Below, one piece after another: positions 25,804 through 35,756 of a stretch of DNA of 64,000 nucleotides; the stretch's first letter is position 1, and every line of letters begins with the position of its first letter. The DNA comes from Serratia marcescens subsp. marcescens ATCC 13880 (GTDB lineage Bacteria; Pseudomonadota; Gammaproteobacteria; Enterobacterales; Enterobacteriaceae), in NCBI RefSeq assembly GCF_017299535.1, contig NZ_CP071238.1:1178001-1242000 (forward strand), written 5' to 3'. The notes beneath the pieces were generated by a model. The model did no database searches, had not been told where the DNA came from, and saw only the letters and a list, made by a program, of their open reading frames with translations. The translations under genes were made by a program, and so were the position numbers.

Positions 25804-26464
25804 AATCGTGCAGGTTCCAGTTACGAAGCTCGACCGTCTGGTAGCCGAGTAAATGAACAAATTCCTGTACCAGGATTGGGTGTATGTCTTCAATGCCAAC
25901 GCCGGGCGCCAGCGCGCTGACCTGCGTCATCTGCATGCCGGCGTAACCGCAAGGGTTGATGCGTTGGAAGGGGCTGAGATCCATCGCCACATTCAGGGCC
26001 AGGCCGTGGAATGAGCTGCCTTTGCGGATCCGCAAACCCAACGAACAGATTTTCTGCTCCCCCACGTACACGCCGGGCGCATCCGGACGGGCGCGCGATG
26101 CGAGGCGGAAGTGGGCGAGGGTGTTGATAACCGTATCTTCTATCGCCGTGACCAATTGGCGTACGCCGACCTTGTTGCGCTTCAGATCGACCATCACGTA
26201 CATCACCTGCTGGCCCGGCCCGTGGTAGGTCACCTGGCCGCCGCGATCGCTCTGGACAACCGGGATATCGCCGGGCATCAGCACGTGTTCGGCTTTGCCG
26301 GCCTGGCCCTGGGTGAATACCGGGTGATGCTGCACCAGCCACAGCTCGTCCGGCGTAGTCTCGGTACGACTGTCGGTGAAGTTATGCATGGCTTGGGATA
26401 CAGGCGCGTAGGGCTGCAACCCCAGCTGACGCAAAATGATCTTGTCTGGTTGCAAAAGAGTCAT
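25796..26464 (-). CDS. lipB: octanoyl-ACP:protein octanoyltransferase
   Basis: Transfers octanoate from acyl carrier protein to lipoyl domains, the step before LipA. 222 residues with [19 protein letters not shown] and [12 protein letters not shown], which holds the catalytic Cys and its region. Direct overlap with lipA suggests cotranscription. Confidence 0.97.
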   Translation of the reverse strand: MTLLQPDKIILRQLGLQPYAPVSQAMHNFTDSRTETTPDELWLVQHHPVFTQGQAGKAEHVLMPGDIPVVQSDRGGQVTYHGPGQQVMYVMVDLKRNKVGVRQLVTAIEDTVINTLAHFRLASRARPDAPGVYVGEQKICSLGLRIRKGSSFHGLALNVAMDLSPFQRINPCGYAGMQMTQVSALAPGVGIEDIHPILVQEFVHLLGYQTVELRNWNLHDYE

Positions 26465-26532
26465 CGTCAGGTTACAGAAGTGGTAAAGCCATTATACCGG
26501 GCGCTCCGGCTGGCGGCCAGCCTTTCGCTGAC

Positions 26533-26574
26533 CAAAAATGCGCAACCCGGGAAGACGCTGCGCCATCCCGGGTT
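26533..26574 (-). terminator. terminator after ybeD
   Basis: AACCCGGGA (26544-26552) and TCCCGGGTT (26566-26574), perfect 9-bp stem, followed on the minus strand by GCGCATTTTTGG. Confidence 0.75.
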
Positions 26575-26598
26575 GATAAGCAGGGGTTTATGCTGGAA

Positions 26599-26865
26599 TT
26601 ACAGCACCATGCGAACAATTTCAATGTTGCCCAACTCTTCGTACAGGGTTTCGACCTGCTCGATGTGAGTGGCGTTGATGGTGATGGAAACCGAGTGGTA
26701 GTTGCCTTTGCTGCTCGGCTTAACCTGCGGGTTGTAATCGCCCGGCGCATGGCGCTGCACCACTTCAACTACCTGGTCAACCAGCTCAGGCTGCGCCAGG
26801 CCCATCACCTTGTAGGTAAACGAGCAAGGGAATTCGAGCAGTTCGTTCAGTTTAGTTTTTTGCAT
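26599..26865 (-). CDS. ybeD: DUF493 protein YbeD
   Basis: 88 residues, one more than E. coli YbeD. Contains [26 protein letters not shown] and a C-terminal beta-alpha-beta region like the ACT-type regulatory fold. Reported E. coli partners are not evident from sequence. Placed between dacA and lipB as in other enterobacteria. Confidence 0.93.
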   Translation of the reverse strand: MQKTKLNELLEFPCSFTYKVMGLAQPELVDQVVEVVQRHAPGDYNPQVKPSSKGNYHSVSITINATHIEQVETLYEELGNIEIVRMVL

Positions 26866-26903
26866 GTGCGTGCGCTCCAGAGTGCTAGCTAATCTATAAA
26901 TTA

Positions 26904-26927
26904 TAACTCCCGCCGGGGCGGGAGTTA
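26904..26927 (-). terminator. terminator after dacA
   Basis: TAACTCCCGC/GCGGGAGTTA, perfect 10-bp stem with 4-nt loop, followed on the minus strand by an AT-rich tail. Confidence 0.8.
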
Positions 26928-26969
26928 ATGTTATTCAGTATATGGGGGCAATTTCGCCCGTTTCAACCG

Positions 26970-28181
26970 TTAACCGAACCAGTGGTGGAACATCAGTTTG
27001 ATGTAGTCCACGATGCGGCTGAAGAAACCGCCTTCTTTCACTTCGTTCATCACCACCAGCGGACGCTGGTCGATGGTTTTGCCGTCCAGCTGGAAGTTGA
27101 TGCTGCCCACCACCTGGTTTTTCGCCAGCGGCGCGTGAATTTCCGGCGTGTTCAGCACATAGCTGGCCTTCAGATCTTTCATGCGGCCGCGCGGGATGGT
27201 CAGGTAGACGTCTTTATCCACGCCCAGCTCAACGCGGTCGGCATCGCCGAACCAGACCGGCTCGGAGGCGAACTCTTTACCGACTTTCAGCGGTGCCACG
27301 GTTTCGAAGAAGCGGAAGCCCCAGGTCAGCAGTTTCTTGCTCTCGGCTTCGCGGCCTTTGTAGGTGCGGCCGCCCATCACGGCGGAGATCAGACGCATCT
27401 GGCCTTCGGTCGCCGAAGCCACCAGGTTGTAACCCGCTGCGTCGGTATGACCGGTTTTGATGCCGTCGACGTTCAGGCTGTTATCCCACAGCAGACCATT
27501 GCGGTTCATCTGGCGGATATTGTTGAAGGTGAACTCTTTTTCTTTATAGATCGCATACTCTTCCGGCACGTCGCGGATCAGCGCCTGGCCGATCAGCGCC
27601 ATGTCGCGCGCCGAACTGTACTGGCCCTGTGCATCCAGGCCGTGTACCGTCTGGAAGTGAGTGTTCTGCAGGCCCAGTTTGCTGACGTAGGTATTCATCA
27701 GGTTAACGAATGCGTCCTGGCTGCCGGCGACGTAGTCGGCCATCGCCACGCAGGCGTCGTTACCGGACTGCAGGTTGATGCCGCGGGTCAGTTTGGAGAC
27801 CGGCACGCGATCGCCCGGCTTCAGGAACATCAGCGAGGAGCCTTTGAACACCGGGTTGCCGGTCGCCCAGGCGTCCTGGCCGACGGTCACCAGATCGTCC
27901 TGGCCGATTTTACCCGCTTTCAGCGCCTGGCCGATGACGTAGCTGGTCATCATTTTGGTCAGGCTGGCCGGATCGCGACGCGCATCGGCGTTCATCTCGG
28001 CCAGCACCTTGCCGGAGTTGTAATCAATCAGGATGTACGCTTCCGCATCGATCTGCGGGACACCTGGGATCATGGTTTTGATGTTAACGTCATCGGCGTG
28101 CGCAACGGAGGCTGCGCTCATTGCGATAACGGTGCCGAGGGCGATGCTTTTGATTAAGCGAAAAGAAGTTACTTGTTTCAT
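26970..28181 (-). CDS. dacA: D-alanyl-D-alanine carboxypeptidase PBP5
   Basis: 403 residues. Signal peptide ends SVAHA|DD; catalytic SLTK at 73-76, SGN in [12 protein letters not shown] in [15 protein letters not shown]-terminal amphipathic helix [18 protein letters not shown] anchors it to the outer face of the inner membrane. Trims pentapeptide side chains of new peptidoglycan and helps set cell shape alongside the mrdAB genes upstream. Confidence 0.98.
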   Translation of the reverse strand: MKQVTSFRLIKSIALGTVIAMSAASVAHADDVNIKTMIPGVPQIDAEAYILIDYNSGKVLAEMNADARRDPASLTKMMTSYVIGQALKAGKIGQDDLVTVGQDAWATGNPVFKGSSLMFLKPGDRVPVSKLTRGINLQSGNDACVAMADYVAGSQDAFVNLMNTYVSKLGLQNTHFQTVHGLDAQGQYSSARDMALIGQALIRDVPEEYAIYKEKEFTFNNIRQMNRNGLLWDNSLNVDGIKTGHTDAAGYNLVASATEGQMRLISAVMGGRTYKGREAESKKLLTWGFRFFETVAPLKVGKEFASEPVWFGDADRVELGVDKDVYLTIPRGRMKDLKASYVLNTPEIHAPLAKNQVVGSINFQLDGKTIDQRPLVVMNEVKEGGFFSRIVDYIKLMFHHWFG

Positions 28182-28278
28182 GATCGGGACTACAACATCC
28201 GTGAAAGTAAAGTTAAAAAACGAGCCACACTATAGCAGATGCGATCCCGGCAGGCATTACCCATTCATCTGACTAATT

Positions 28279-28328
28279 GCGGTTAGTGCCCTTTTAGCTG
28301 CAAGAAAATGTTTCAGCTAAATAACCGC
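28279..28328 (-). repeat. nested inverted repeat between rlpA and dacA
   Basis: GCGGTTA (28279-28285) pairs with TAACCGC (28322-28328), enclosing TAGCTG/CAGCTA. It lies in the 180-bp gap that should carry the dacA promoter. It may end the rlpA transcript or be regulatory; no T-run follows. Confidence 0.4.
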
Positions 28329-28361
28329 TTATCGGCCGTGAATGCCCGCCGGGCTTAACGC

Positions 28362-29447
28362 TCAGGGTGCAGCAGTAACGAAAGACTGTTGTTGCGCTTC
28401 GCTCGCCAGGCGTTGCTGCAGCTGGGCCGCCTGCTGACGGCTGCTGAACGGGCCGAGCTGAACGCGATAAACGTTGCCGTTGGCCGCTACTTTGCCCGGG
28501 ACGCCAAACTGTTGGCTCAGGCTCTGTTGCCAGCTCTGGGCGCGTTCGGCGCTGCTCAGCGCGCCGACCTGCACCACGTAGCCGCCGGAAGAGGCGGCGG
28601 CAGCCGTACCGACAGCCGCTGCGCCGGCCGCGACCGGTGCGGCCACCGCTGCGACTTCAGGTTCGGAACCTTCCAGCACGCCGGCCGGTAATGCGCTTGG
28701 CGCGCCGAGGAAACCGCTGCGGCCGTTGGCGGCATTGCCGCCGGCAGCAGGGGCGCTGTTGTCGTCGGTGTGCAGGGTGCTGTTATCGATCGGGCGCACC
28801 GCCGCGCCGCTGGCGATCGGCGCCTCCTGTTGAATAGGGGTGCCCATGCCGCTGGAGCCGAGATCCGGGCGCGCCGGCAGGGCGTAGCTCTGTTTCGCCA
28901 CGATGGTGCCGATGGTGCCGGGGCCGCTCAGCGTGCCATCCGGCGCCACGTTGATGAAATCGACTTTGACCTTGGTGTTGTTGGACAGGTTGAGGCGATC
29001 GGCGGCGGCTTTCGACAGATCGATGATGCGGCCCTTGGTGTATGGCCCGCGATCGTTGACGCGCACCACCAACTGACGGCCGTTGGCCAGGTTGGTGACG
29101 CGCACATAGCTTGGGATCGGCAGCGTTGGGTGCGCCGCCGTCAGGCCGTTGGGGTCAAACTGCTCGCCCAGCGCCGTGGTGTTGCCGTTGGCCTCTTCGC
29201 CATACCAGGCCGCCAGGCCGGTCTGCGAGAAGTTCTGCGGATCTTTTACGATGCGGTAAGTATCGCCATTAACCTTATAATCCTGCATGTTATTAGGGTT
29301 ATAGGGTTCATATTGAGGCTCGACGCCGCCGATTTCCACCACCGGGCCGTTGTACGGCTGCGGAGGGGCTTGCTGTTCCGTGGTCGGGGCGGTACAGGCG
29401 GAGAGCAACACCGCCGCGACGCCGATCCAAAGCCATTCCTTACGCAT
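28362..29447 (-). CDS. rlpA: septal ring lytic transglycosylase lipoprotein RlpA
   Basis: 361 residues. Lipobox LLSAC at the N-terminus; double-psi beta-barrel domain from LAAWYGEEANGNTTALGEQF to VRVNDRGPYTKGRIIDLSKAAA; low-complexity Ala/Pro-rich linker; C-terminal SPOR domain (SGGYVVQVGALSSAERAQ) that binds denuded glycan at the septum. Anchored in the outer membrane. Confidence 0.96.
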   Translation of the reverse strand: MRKEWLWIGVAAVLLSACTAPTTEQQAPPQPYNGPVVEIGGVEPQYEPYNPNNMQDYKVNGDTYRIVKDPQNFSQTGLAAWYGEEANGNTTALGEQFDPNGLTAAHPTLPIPSYVRVTNLANGRQLVVRVNDRGPYTKGRIIDLSKAAADRLNLSNNTKVKVDFINVAPDGTLSGPGTIGTIVAKQSYALPARPDLGSSGMGTPIQQEAPIASGAAVRPIDNSTLHTDDNSAPAAGGNAANGRSGFLGAPSALPAGVLEGSEPEVAAVAAPVAAGAAAVGTAAAASSGGYVVQVGALSSAERAQSWQQSLSQQFGVPGKVAANGNVYRVQLGPFSSRQQAAQLQQRLASEAQQQSFVTAAP

Positions 29448-29457
29448 TACTCACCTC

Positions 29458-30570
29458 TTATAAACTTTTAGACAGCATTTTCCGATGCGTGTGGATCGAC
29501 ATGATGATGCCGAAACCGGCCATCAACACTATCAGCGCCGAACCCCCGTAACTGACCAGAGGCAAAGGTACGCCAACTACCGGCAAAATGCCACTGACCA
29601 TACCGATGTTAACAAACACATAAACGAACAAAATCAGCATCAAGCCGCCGACCATCACGCGGCCGAAGGTGGTTTGCGCCTTGGCGGCGATCATCAGCCC
29701 GCGAATGATCACCAGCAGGTAGAGCGCCAGCAGCACCAACACCCCGATCAGCCCCAGCTCTTCGGCCAATACGGCGAAGATAAAGTCGGTATGGCGCTCC
29801 GGCAGGAACTCCAGCTGCGACTGGGTGCCGTGCAGCCAGCCCTTGCCGGACAGGCCGCCGGAGCCGATGGCGATCTTGGATTGAATGATGTGATAACCGG
29901 CGCCGAGCGGATCGCTTTCCGGATCGAGCAGCATCATCACGCGGTCGCGTTGATAACCGTGCATCAGGAAGAACCACAGCACCGGGATAAAGGCCGCCAG
30001 CGCGACGGCGGCGACGGCGATCAGTTTCCAGCTCATGCCCGACAGGAACAGCACGAACAGGCCGGAGGCGGCGATCAGGATCGAGGTGCCGAGATCCGGC
30101 TGCGCGGCCACCAGCAGCGTCGGCAGGAAGATCAGCACCAGCGCGATGGCGGTGTTTTTCAGCGAAGGCGGGCAAACGTCACGGTTCATAAAGCGCGCCA
30201 CCATCAGCGGCACGGCGATCTTGGCGATTTCCGACGGCTGGAAGCGCACCACGCCGAGATCCAGCCAGCGCTGCGCGCCTTTACTGATCTGGCCGAAGGC
30301 GTCCACCAGGATCAGCAAAATCACGCAGAAAATATACAGATAGGGCGCCCAGCTTTCGTAGACGCGCGGCGGGATTTGCGCCATGACGGCCATCACGATC
30401 AGCCCCATGACGATCTGCCCGATCTTGCGCTCCATCATGCCGATGTCCTGGCCGCTGGCGCTCCACATCACGAAGGCGCTGTAGACCAGCAGGGCCAGGA
30501 TCAGCAGCAGGAACGTCGGATCGATGTGGATTTTGGTCCAGATCGAGCCTTTTTGTTGGCTTTCAGTCAT
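29458..30570 (-). CDS. mrdB: rod-shape SEDS glycosyltransferase RodA
   Basis: 370-residue polytopic SEDS protein that polymerises lipid II in the elongasome with PBP2. Typical stretches: [20 protein letters not shown], and [29 protein letters not shown] with the conserved loop. It lies nine bases after mrdA, so mrdAB is one unit. Same length as E. coli RodA. Confidence 0.98.
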   Translation of the reverse strand: MTESQQKGSIWTKIHIDPTFLLLILALLVYSAFVMWSASGQDIGMMERKIGQIVMGLIVMAVMAQIPPRVYESWAPYLYIFCVILLILVDAFGQISKGAQRWLDLGVVRFQPSEIAKIAVPLMVARFMNRDVCPPSLKNTAIALVLIFLPTLLVAAQPDLGTSILIAASGLFVLFLSGMSWKLIAVAAVALAAFIPVLWFFLMHGYQRDRVMMLLDPESDPLGAGYHIIQSKIAIGSGGLSGKGWLHGTQSQLEFLPERHTDFIFAVLAEELGLIGVLVLLALYLLVIIRGLMIAAKAQTTFGRVMVGGLMLILFVYVFVNIGMVSGILPVVGVPLPLVSYGGSALIVLMAGFGIIMSIHTHRKMLSKSL

Positions 30571-30578
30571 GTTCTACC

Positions 30579-32474
30579 TTAGTCACCTTCTACGCCAGGC
30601 GGCAGCGGGGCCTCGCTTGGCAATTGCGTATTGTTGTCGCCCAGCAGAATATGGTCGAGGATCTGGCGGGTGATGGTGCCCACCGCCGGACCGGAGCCGC
30701 CGTTTTCCAGAATGATGGCGACCGACACCGTCGGGTTGTTGAACGGCGCGAAGGCGGTCATCAGCTTGTGATCGCGCAGGTGCTCCGCCAGTTTGTGGGC
30801 GTTGTAGGTTTCGTAGCCGAATACCTGTGCGGTACCCGATTTCGCCGCGGCTTTATAAGGTGCGTCCGCAAAGTACTTGCGCGCCGTCCCGTTCGGACGG
30901 TTGGCCACACCATACATGCCGTCTTTGGCGATTTCCCAGAAGCCGGAGTGAATATCGCCGATTTGCGTGCTCTCTTCCTGTTTGAACGGCACCAGCGCGC
31001 CGTTGACGCGGGTGCTCTGCAGCAGGTGCGGCGTTTTGACGGTGCCGTCGTTGATCAGGGTGTTCAGCGCTTTGGCCATCTGGATCGGCGTGGCGGTCCA
31101 GTAACCCTGGCCGATGCCCACCGGAATGGTGTCGCCCTGATACCACGGCTTTTTATAGCGTTTCAGCTTCCACTCGCGCGTCGGCATCAGGCCGGATCGT
31201 TCTTCAGACAGATCGATGCCGGTGTACTGGCCGTAACCGAATTTGGTCAGCCAGCTCGACAGCCGATCGATCCCCATGTCATAGGCGACCTGATAGAAGT
31301 AGGTATCCGCGGATTCTTCCAGCGCTTTGGTGACGTTCAGGCGGCCGTGGCCCCATTTTTTCCAGTCGCGGAAGCGTTTTTCCGAGCCGGGCAGTTGCCA
31401 CCAGCCGGGATCGAACACCACGGTGTTTTTGGTGATCACCCCGGCGCTCAGCGCCGACACCGCGATGTAAGGCTTCACCGTTGACGCGGGCGGATAGACC
31501 CCCTGCGTAGCGCGGTTGATCAGTGGGCGATTCGGATCGTTCAGCAGGCCCTGATAGTCCTTGCTGGAAATGCCGTCCACGAACAGGTTCGGATCGTAAC
31601 TCGGGTTGGACACCATCGCCAGGATGGCGCCGGTGCGCGGATCGCTCACCACCACCGCGGCGCGGCTGCCGACCAGCAGCTGCTCGATATAGCGCTGCAG
31701 ATCAAGATCGAGCGTCAGGTAAACGTCCTGACCGGCGGAAGGCGGTTGCTCGTGCAATTGGCGGATCACCCGGCCGCGGTTGTTGACCTCGACCTCTTCA
31801 TAGCCTGTTTTGCCGTGCAGCGTGTCTTCGTAATAGCGTTCGATGCCCAGCTTGCCGATATCGTGGGTGGCGGCGTAGTTGGCCAGCTTGCCGTCTTTGT
31901 CCAAACGTTCGACGTCGCGGTCGTTGATCTTCGACACATAGCCGGTGACGTGGGTGAGGGCGGAACCATAGGGGTAGTAGCGGCGTTGATAGCCTTTCAC
32001 TTCCACGCCGGGGAAGCGGAACTGATTGACCGCAAAGCGGGCGACCTGCACCTCGGTTAGCGCGGTTTTCACCGGAATGGAGACGAAACGGCGTGAGCGC
32101 TTGCGCTCTTTTTCGAAATTGGCGATGTCGTCGTCGGTCAGATCGACCACCGTGCGCAGCGCCTGTAGCGTGGCTTTGAGATCGTCGACCTTCTCCGGCA
32201 TCAGCTCCAGCTGATAAATGGTGCGGTTGAGCGCCAGCGGGGTGCCGTTGCGATCGTAGATAATGCCTCGGCTGGGCGCGATGGGCACCAGCTTGATGCG
32301 GTTTTCGTTGGAGCGGGTGCGGTAATCCTCGACGCGGACCACTTGCAGATTATACAGGTTGGCGATCAGGATGCCGGACAGCACCAGGATGACCAGGAAC
32401 GCCACCAGGGCGCGGCGTACAAACAGGGCGGATTCAGCCGTATAGTCGCGAAAAGGGTTACGTTCTATTTTCAT
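30579..32474 (-). CDS. mrdA: penicillin-binding protein 2
   Basis: 631 residues. N-terminal membrane anchor (VAFLVILVLSGILIANLYNL), pedestal domain, and transpeptidase domain with STVK, SAD and KSG motifs. Cross-links peptidoglycan made by RodA during rod elongation and is the mecillinam target. First gene of the mrdAB-rlpA series after rlmH. Confidence 0.98.
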   Translation of the reverse strand: MKIERNPFRDYTAESALFVRRALVAFLVILVLSGILIANLYNLQVVRVEDYRTRSNENRIKLVPIAPSRGIIYDRNGTPLALNRTIYQLELMPEKVDDLKATLQALRTVVDLTDDDIANFEKERKRSRRFVSIPVKTALTEVQVARFAVNQFRFPGVEVKGYQRRYYPYGSALTHVTGYVSKINDRDVERLDKDGKLANYAATHDIGKLGIERYYEDTLHGKTGYEEVEVNNRGRVIRQLHEQPPSAGQDVYLTLDLDLQRYIEQLLVGSRAAVVVSDPRTGAILAMVSNPSYDPNLFVDGISSKDYQGLLNDPNRPLINRATQGVYPPASTVKPYIAVSALSAGVITKNTVVFDPGWWQLPGSEKRFRDWKKWGHGRLNVTKALEESADTYFYQVAYDMGIDRLSSWLTKFGYGQYTGIDLSEERSGLMPTREWKLKRYKKPWYQGDTIPVGIGQGYWTATPIQMAKALNTLINDGTVKTPHLLQSTRVNGALVPFKQEESTQIGDIHSGFWEIAKDGMYGVANRPNGTARKYFADAPYKAAAKSGTAQVFGYETYNAHKLAEHLRDHKLMTAFAPFNNPTVSVAIILENGGSGPAVGTITRQILDHILLGDNNTQLPSEAPLPPGVEGD

Positions 32475-32512
32475 CCCGCTGCTTTATTTCACTCTGTCAC
32501 GGTCACCACCGG

Positions 32513-32983
32513 CTATTCCCGGTGGTAAGGATGATTTGTTGTAATACTCCAGGCGCGGTAGAGGCTTTCGGCCACCAGGACGCGCACCAAAGGATGCGGC
32601 AGCGTCAACGGAGAAAGCGACCAGCTCTGCTCGGCAGCGGCTTTGCAGGCGGGCGCCAGCCCTTCCGGGCCGCCGATCAGCAAGCTGACGTTGCGGCCAT
32701 CCTGCTTCCAGCGCTCAAGCTGCTGCGCCAGCTGCGGCGTTTCCCACGGCGTGCCTGGGATATCCAGCGTAACGATGCGGTTGCCTTTGCCCACCGCCGC
32801 CAGCATCTGTTCACCTTCCTTGTCCAGAATGCGCTTGATGTCGGCGTTTTTGCCGCGTTTGCCCGCCGGGATCTCGGTCAGCTCAAACGGCATATCTTTG
32901 GGAAAGCGGTGCAGATAATCCATAAAGCCGGTTTGCACCCAGTCTGGCATTTTGGTGCCGACCGCCACCAATTGCAGTTTCAC
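32513..32983 (-). CDS. rlmH: 23S rRNA pseudouridine-1915 N3-methyltransferase
   Basis: 156 residues, SPOUT fold with the trefoil-knot SAM site [11 protein letters not shown] and C-terminal [20 protein letters not shown] and [11 protein letters not shown]. Methylates pseudouridine 1915 on assembled 70S ribosomes. Four bases after rsfS, so cotranscribed. Confidence 0.97.
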   Translation of the reverse strand: MKLQLVAVGTKMPDWVQTGFMDYLHRFPKDMPFELTEIPAGKRGKNADIKRILDKEGEQMLAAVGKGNRIVTLDIPGTPWETPQLAQQLERWKQDGRNVSLLIGGPEGLAPACKAAAEQSWSLSPLTLPHPLVRVLVAESLYRAWSITTNHPYHRE

Positions 32984-32986
32984 CGC

Positions 32987-33304
32987 TTAGCTCCAGAGTT
33001 TTTCCAGCTCGTACAGGCGACGGCTTTCTTCCTGCATCACGTGCACGATCACTTCGCCCAGATCGACCACGATCCAGTCGGAGGCTTCCTGGCCTTTCAT
33101 GCCGTACAGCTCCATGCCCGCGGCGCGGGATTCCTGCACCACGTGGCTGGCGATCGACATCACGTGGCGCGTCGAGGTGCCGGTGCAGATGATCATGCAA
33201 TCGGTGATGCTGGATTTGCCCTGAACGTCCAGAGCGACAATGTCTTGGCCTTTCAGATCATCGATTTTATCGATGACGAAATCTTGGAGCGCTTTACCTT
33301 GCAA
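32987..33304 (-). CDS. rsfS: ribosomal silencing factor RsfS
   Basis: 105 residues of the DUF143/Iojap family: [20 protein letters not shown] followed by [13 protein letters not shown]. Binds uL14 and blocks subunit joining in stationary phase. An extended -10 (TGATATACT, minus strand near 33479-33487) lies about 180 bp upstream and may drive rsfS-rlmH. E. coli has cobC between rsfS and nadD; it is absent here. Confidence 0.97.
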   Translation of the reverse strand: MQGKALQDFVIDKIDDLKGQDIVALDVQGKSSITDCMIICTGTSTRHVMSIASHVVQESRAAGMELYGMKGQEASDWIVVDLGEVIVHVMQEESRRLYELEKLWS

Positions 33305-33498
33305 AGGTTCCCCCTCGGGTGTGTTCTGTTCAGTCGGCTGCGGCGGGCAAAATGCGCGCGCCGCGGCGTAACCGGATAATGGTTTCGGCAGGCTGCCGCT
33401 GAAAGCCAGCTAACTGGTGACTGCCCGGCCAGCTAAGGTTTCCGGGGTTTTCAGCGGATACCTGAAAAATAGCGGCGCAGTATATCACGCACCTTTCG

Positions 33499-34161
33499 CT
33501 AGCGATATAAACCCTGCAACTCGATATAGCGCTGCACCGGGCGCGGCAGCAGGTCGTCGCAGTTGAGGCCCTGATGGCGACGCTGGCGGATCTCGGTGGC
33601 GGAAATTTCCAGCTCCGGCGTATCGGCCAAATAGATGTGGCCGTGCGGGCGACGGCTGAGCAGCGCCGGGTCGGCGGTGCGATGGCGTTCCAGCCACTGC
33701 TGCAGTTCCGGCGTGTCCATGCGATCGTTATAGCCCGGGCGCGCCAGCACCAGCAGGTGGCAGACGTCCAACAGCGCCTGCCAGCGGTGCCACTTATGCA
33801 GCGTCAGCAGCGAGTCCTGGCCAATAATAAACGCCAGCGGCTGGGCGGCGCCACGCTCTTTACGAATCGTTTCCAACGTCTCGATGGTGTAGGAGGGGGT
33901 GGTGCGGTGCAGTTCGCGATCGTCGACCGCAAACAGCGGATTGCCGGCGATCGCCAGCTCGACCATCTTCAGGCGCTGCTGCGCATTGGCCTCCGGCTGC
34001 GGGCGGTGCGGCGGCACGTGGTTAGGCAGCAGCGTGACGCGATTCAGGCCCACTTCGGCGGCCAGCGCCTCCACCGGCCGCAGGTGGCCGTAGTGGATCG
34101 GGTCAAAGGTGCCGCCGAACAGCGCGTGCAATACGGTGGGGTGTTCCGGATTAGTGGGCAT
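33499..34161 (-). CDS. nadD: nicotinate-mononucleotide adenylyltransferase
   Basis: Makes deamido-NAD from NaMN and ATP. 220 residues with [12 protein letters not shown] (nucleotidyltransferase HxGH) near the start and [14 protein letters not shown] near the end. ATG 34161 is preferred because it precedes [17 protein letters not shown] and overlaps the holA stop by 11 bp; a longer frame would extend far into holA. Confidence 0.97.
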   Translation of the reverse strand: MPTNPEHPTVLHALFGGTFDPIHYGHLRPVEALAAEVGLNRVTLLPNHVPPHRPQPEANAQQRLKMVELAIAGNPLFAVDDRELHRTTPSYTIETLETIRKERGAAQPLAFIIGQDSLLTLHKWHRWQALLDVCHLLVLARPGYNDRMDTPELQQWLERHRTADPALLSRRPHGHIYLADTPELEISATEIRQRRHQGLNCDDLLPRPVQRYIELQGLYR

Positions 34162-35185
34162 CGCTAAAACTCGTGGCCAGGGGTTTGCCGCACAGCAGCA
34201 TCGACAGGGTTTCCAGTTCCGGCCAGACCGACTGACCATAGTCCTGCTTGAGCGTCAGCTCGATTTGCGTCAGCAGCTGCACCGCCTGCTGCAGCTGGGG
34301 GCCGGACAGGCGTTGCAACGCCTGGGTCACCAGCGGGCGGCGGTTCTGCCAGACCTTGTGCTGATCGAACAGCGTGCGCAGCGGCGCGGAAGCCATGCGG
34401 CGCTGCAGCGTCAGCAACAGCAGCAGTTCGCGCTGCAGGGTGCGCAGCAGGATCACCGGCTCGACATCCTCTTGCTGCAGCTGCTGCAAGATATGCCAGG
34501 CGCGCTTGCTCTTGCCGGCCAGCAAGGCGTCCAGCCAGTGGAACGGCGTGAAGTGGGCGGCGTCGTTCACCGCCTGCTCGACGCGCGGCAGGGTGAGCTT
34601 GCCGTCCGGGTGCAGCAGCGACAGCCGCTCCAATGCTTGCGACAGCGCCAGCAGGTTGCCTTCGTAGCAGTAGCACAGCAACTGGTTGGCGGCGTCGTCC
34701 AACTCCAGTTTCATCGCCTTGGCGCGTGCGGCGACCCAGCGCGGCAGCTGCGCCTGTTCCGGCGTCTGGCAGCTGACGAGAGCGCCGTGCGGGCTGAGCG
34801 CCTTGAACCAGGCGCTGTTTTCCTGCGCTTTGGTGAGGCGCGGGCCGCGCAGGATCAGCAGAATATCCTCGTGCAGCAGCGTGGCCAGCTTGGTCAGCTG
34901 TTCGCCGATCGGCGCCGTCGGGCCGTTTTCCGGGAAGATCAGCAGCAGCGTCTGGCGGCTGGCGAACAGGCTCATCGCCTGGCAGATGCCGAAGATGGCG
35001 TCCCAGTCGGTATGGGCGTCGAGGGAAATGCTGTAGTGCTCGCTGAACTGCTGCTGTTGCGCAGCCTGCCGGAGCAGATCCTGGCTTTCCTGCAGCAGCA
35101 GCGGTTCATTGCCGCTCAATAAATAACAAGCGCGCAGCCCCTCTCGGAGCTGCGCGGCAAGTTGTTCCGGATAAATACGGATCAT
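34151..35185 (-). CDS. holA: DNA polymerase III subunit delta
   Basis: Clamp-loader delta subunit that opens the beta clamp. 344 residues, one more than E. coli. Begins [20 protein letters not shown], with a Walker-like region [16 protein letters not shown] and the usual three-domain layout. Overlaps lptE (ATGA) and nadD, showing a tightly packed operon leuS-lptE-holA-nadD. Confidence 0.96.
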   Translation of the reverse strand: MIRIYPEQLAAQLREGLRACYLLSGNEPLLLQESQDLLRQAAQQQQFSEHYSISLDAHTDWDAIFGICQAMSLFASRQTLLLIFPENGPTAPIGEQLTKLATLLHEDILLILRGPRLTKAQENSAWFKALSPHGALVSCQTPEQAQLPRWVAARAKAMKLELDDAANQLLCYCYEGNLLALSQALERLSLLHPDGKLTLPRVEQAVNDAAHFTPFHWLDALLAGKSKRAWHILQQLQQEDVEPVILLRTLQRELLLLLTLQRRMASAPLRTLFDQHKVWQNRRPLVTQALQRLSGPQLQQAVQLLTQIELTLKQDYGQSVWPELETLSMLLCGKPLATSFSDAH

Positions 35186-35742
35186 TGTGCGGTTTGGCTT
35201 GCCGCTCGTTCGCCGGCGGCAGCGGCTTTTTGCCGGTTTTCTTCTTCCGCCGCATGCACGGTCAGCAGTTTGCGCACCAGTTGCTGCGCCGCCTGCTCAC
35301 GCATTTCCTGGCGAATGATCTCCTGCTCGGAGTCTTTGGCCAGCGCGGTCAGCGGGTTGTCGAAGAACGAACGGAACACTTTCACCGACAGCGGATACAG
35401 GTCGTGGCCCGGGAGCAGCACCTGCGCCTGCACGGTCAGCACCAGCTGGTACTCGGCGGTTTTACCGTCCTGGAAGATCGAGGCGGTATCCTGGCTTTCC
35501 GTCGCGCCGATGATGCGCAGGGAAGGCACGTCTTTACGCTTCGGATCGCTGACGATGGTCACGTCGTTCAGACGCAACTGCTCACGCACCGCGCGCGTCA
35601 ACGGACCATAAGGGTCGGCGCTGTCGAGGATCAGCGTTTTCATTTCATTAGGCACCTGCGTGGTGCCACGCAGGTGAAAACCGCAGCCGGCGGTGACCAG
35701 CACCGCCAACCCCAGCAACAGCGTCAGAATACGTTGTCGCAC
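35182..35742 (-). CDS. lptE: LPS-assembly lipoprotein LptE
   Basis: 186 residues with signal peptide and lipobox [12 protein letters not shown]. Plugs the LptD barrel and assists LPS insertion in the outer membrane. 14 bases after leuS, overlapping holA by 4 bp. Confidence 0.96.
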   Translation of the reverse strand: MRQRILTLLLGLAVLVTAGCGFHLRGTTQVPNEMKTLILDSADPYGPLTRAVREQLRLNDVTIVSDPKRKDVPSLRIIGATESQDTASIFQDGKTAEYQLVLTVQAQVLLPGHDLYPLSVKVFRSFFDNPLTALAKDSEQEIIRQEMREQAAQQLVRKLLTVHAAEEENRQKAAAAGERAASQTAQ

Positions 35743-35756
35743 AACTCCTCCTTGTG

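Noticed and set aside
25804..25899. 32-codon N-terminal extension of lipA
   Set aside because: It lies inside lipB and lacks a ribosome site; the 321-residue form matches E. coli exactly.
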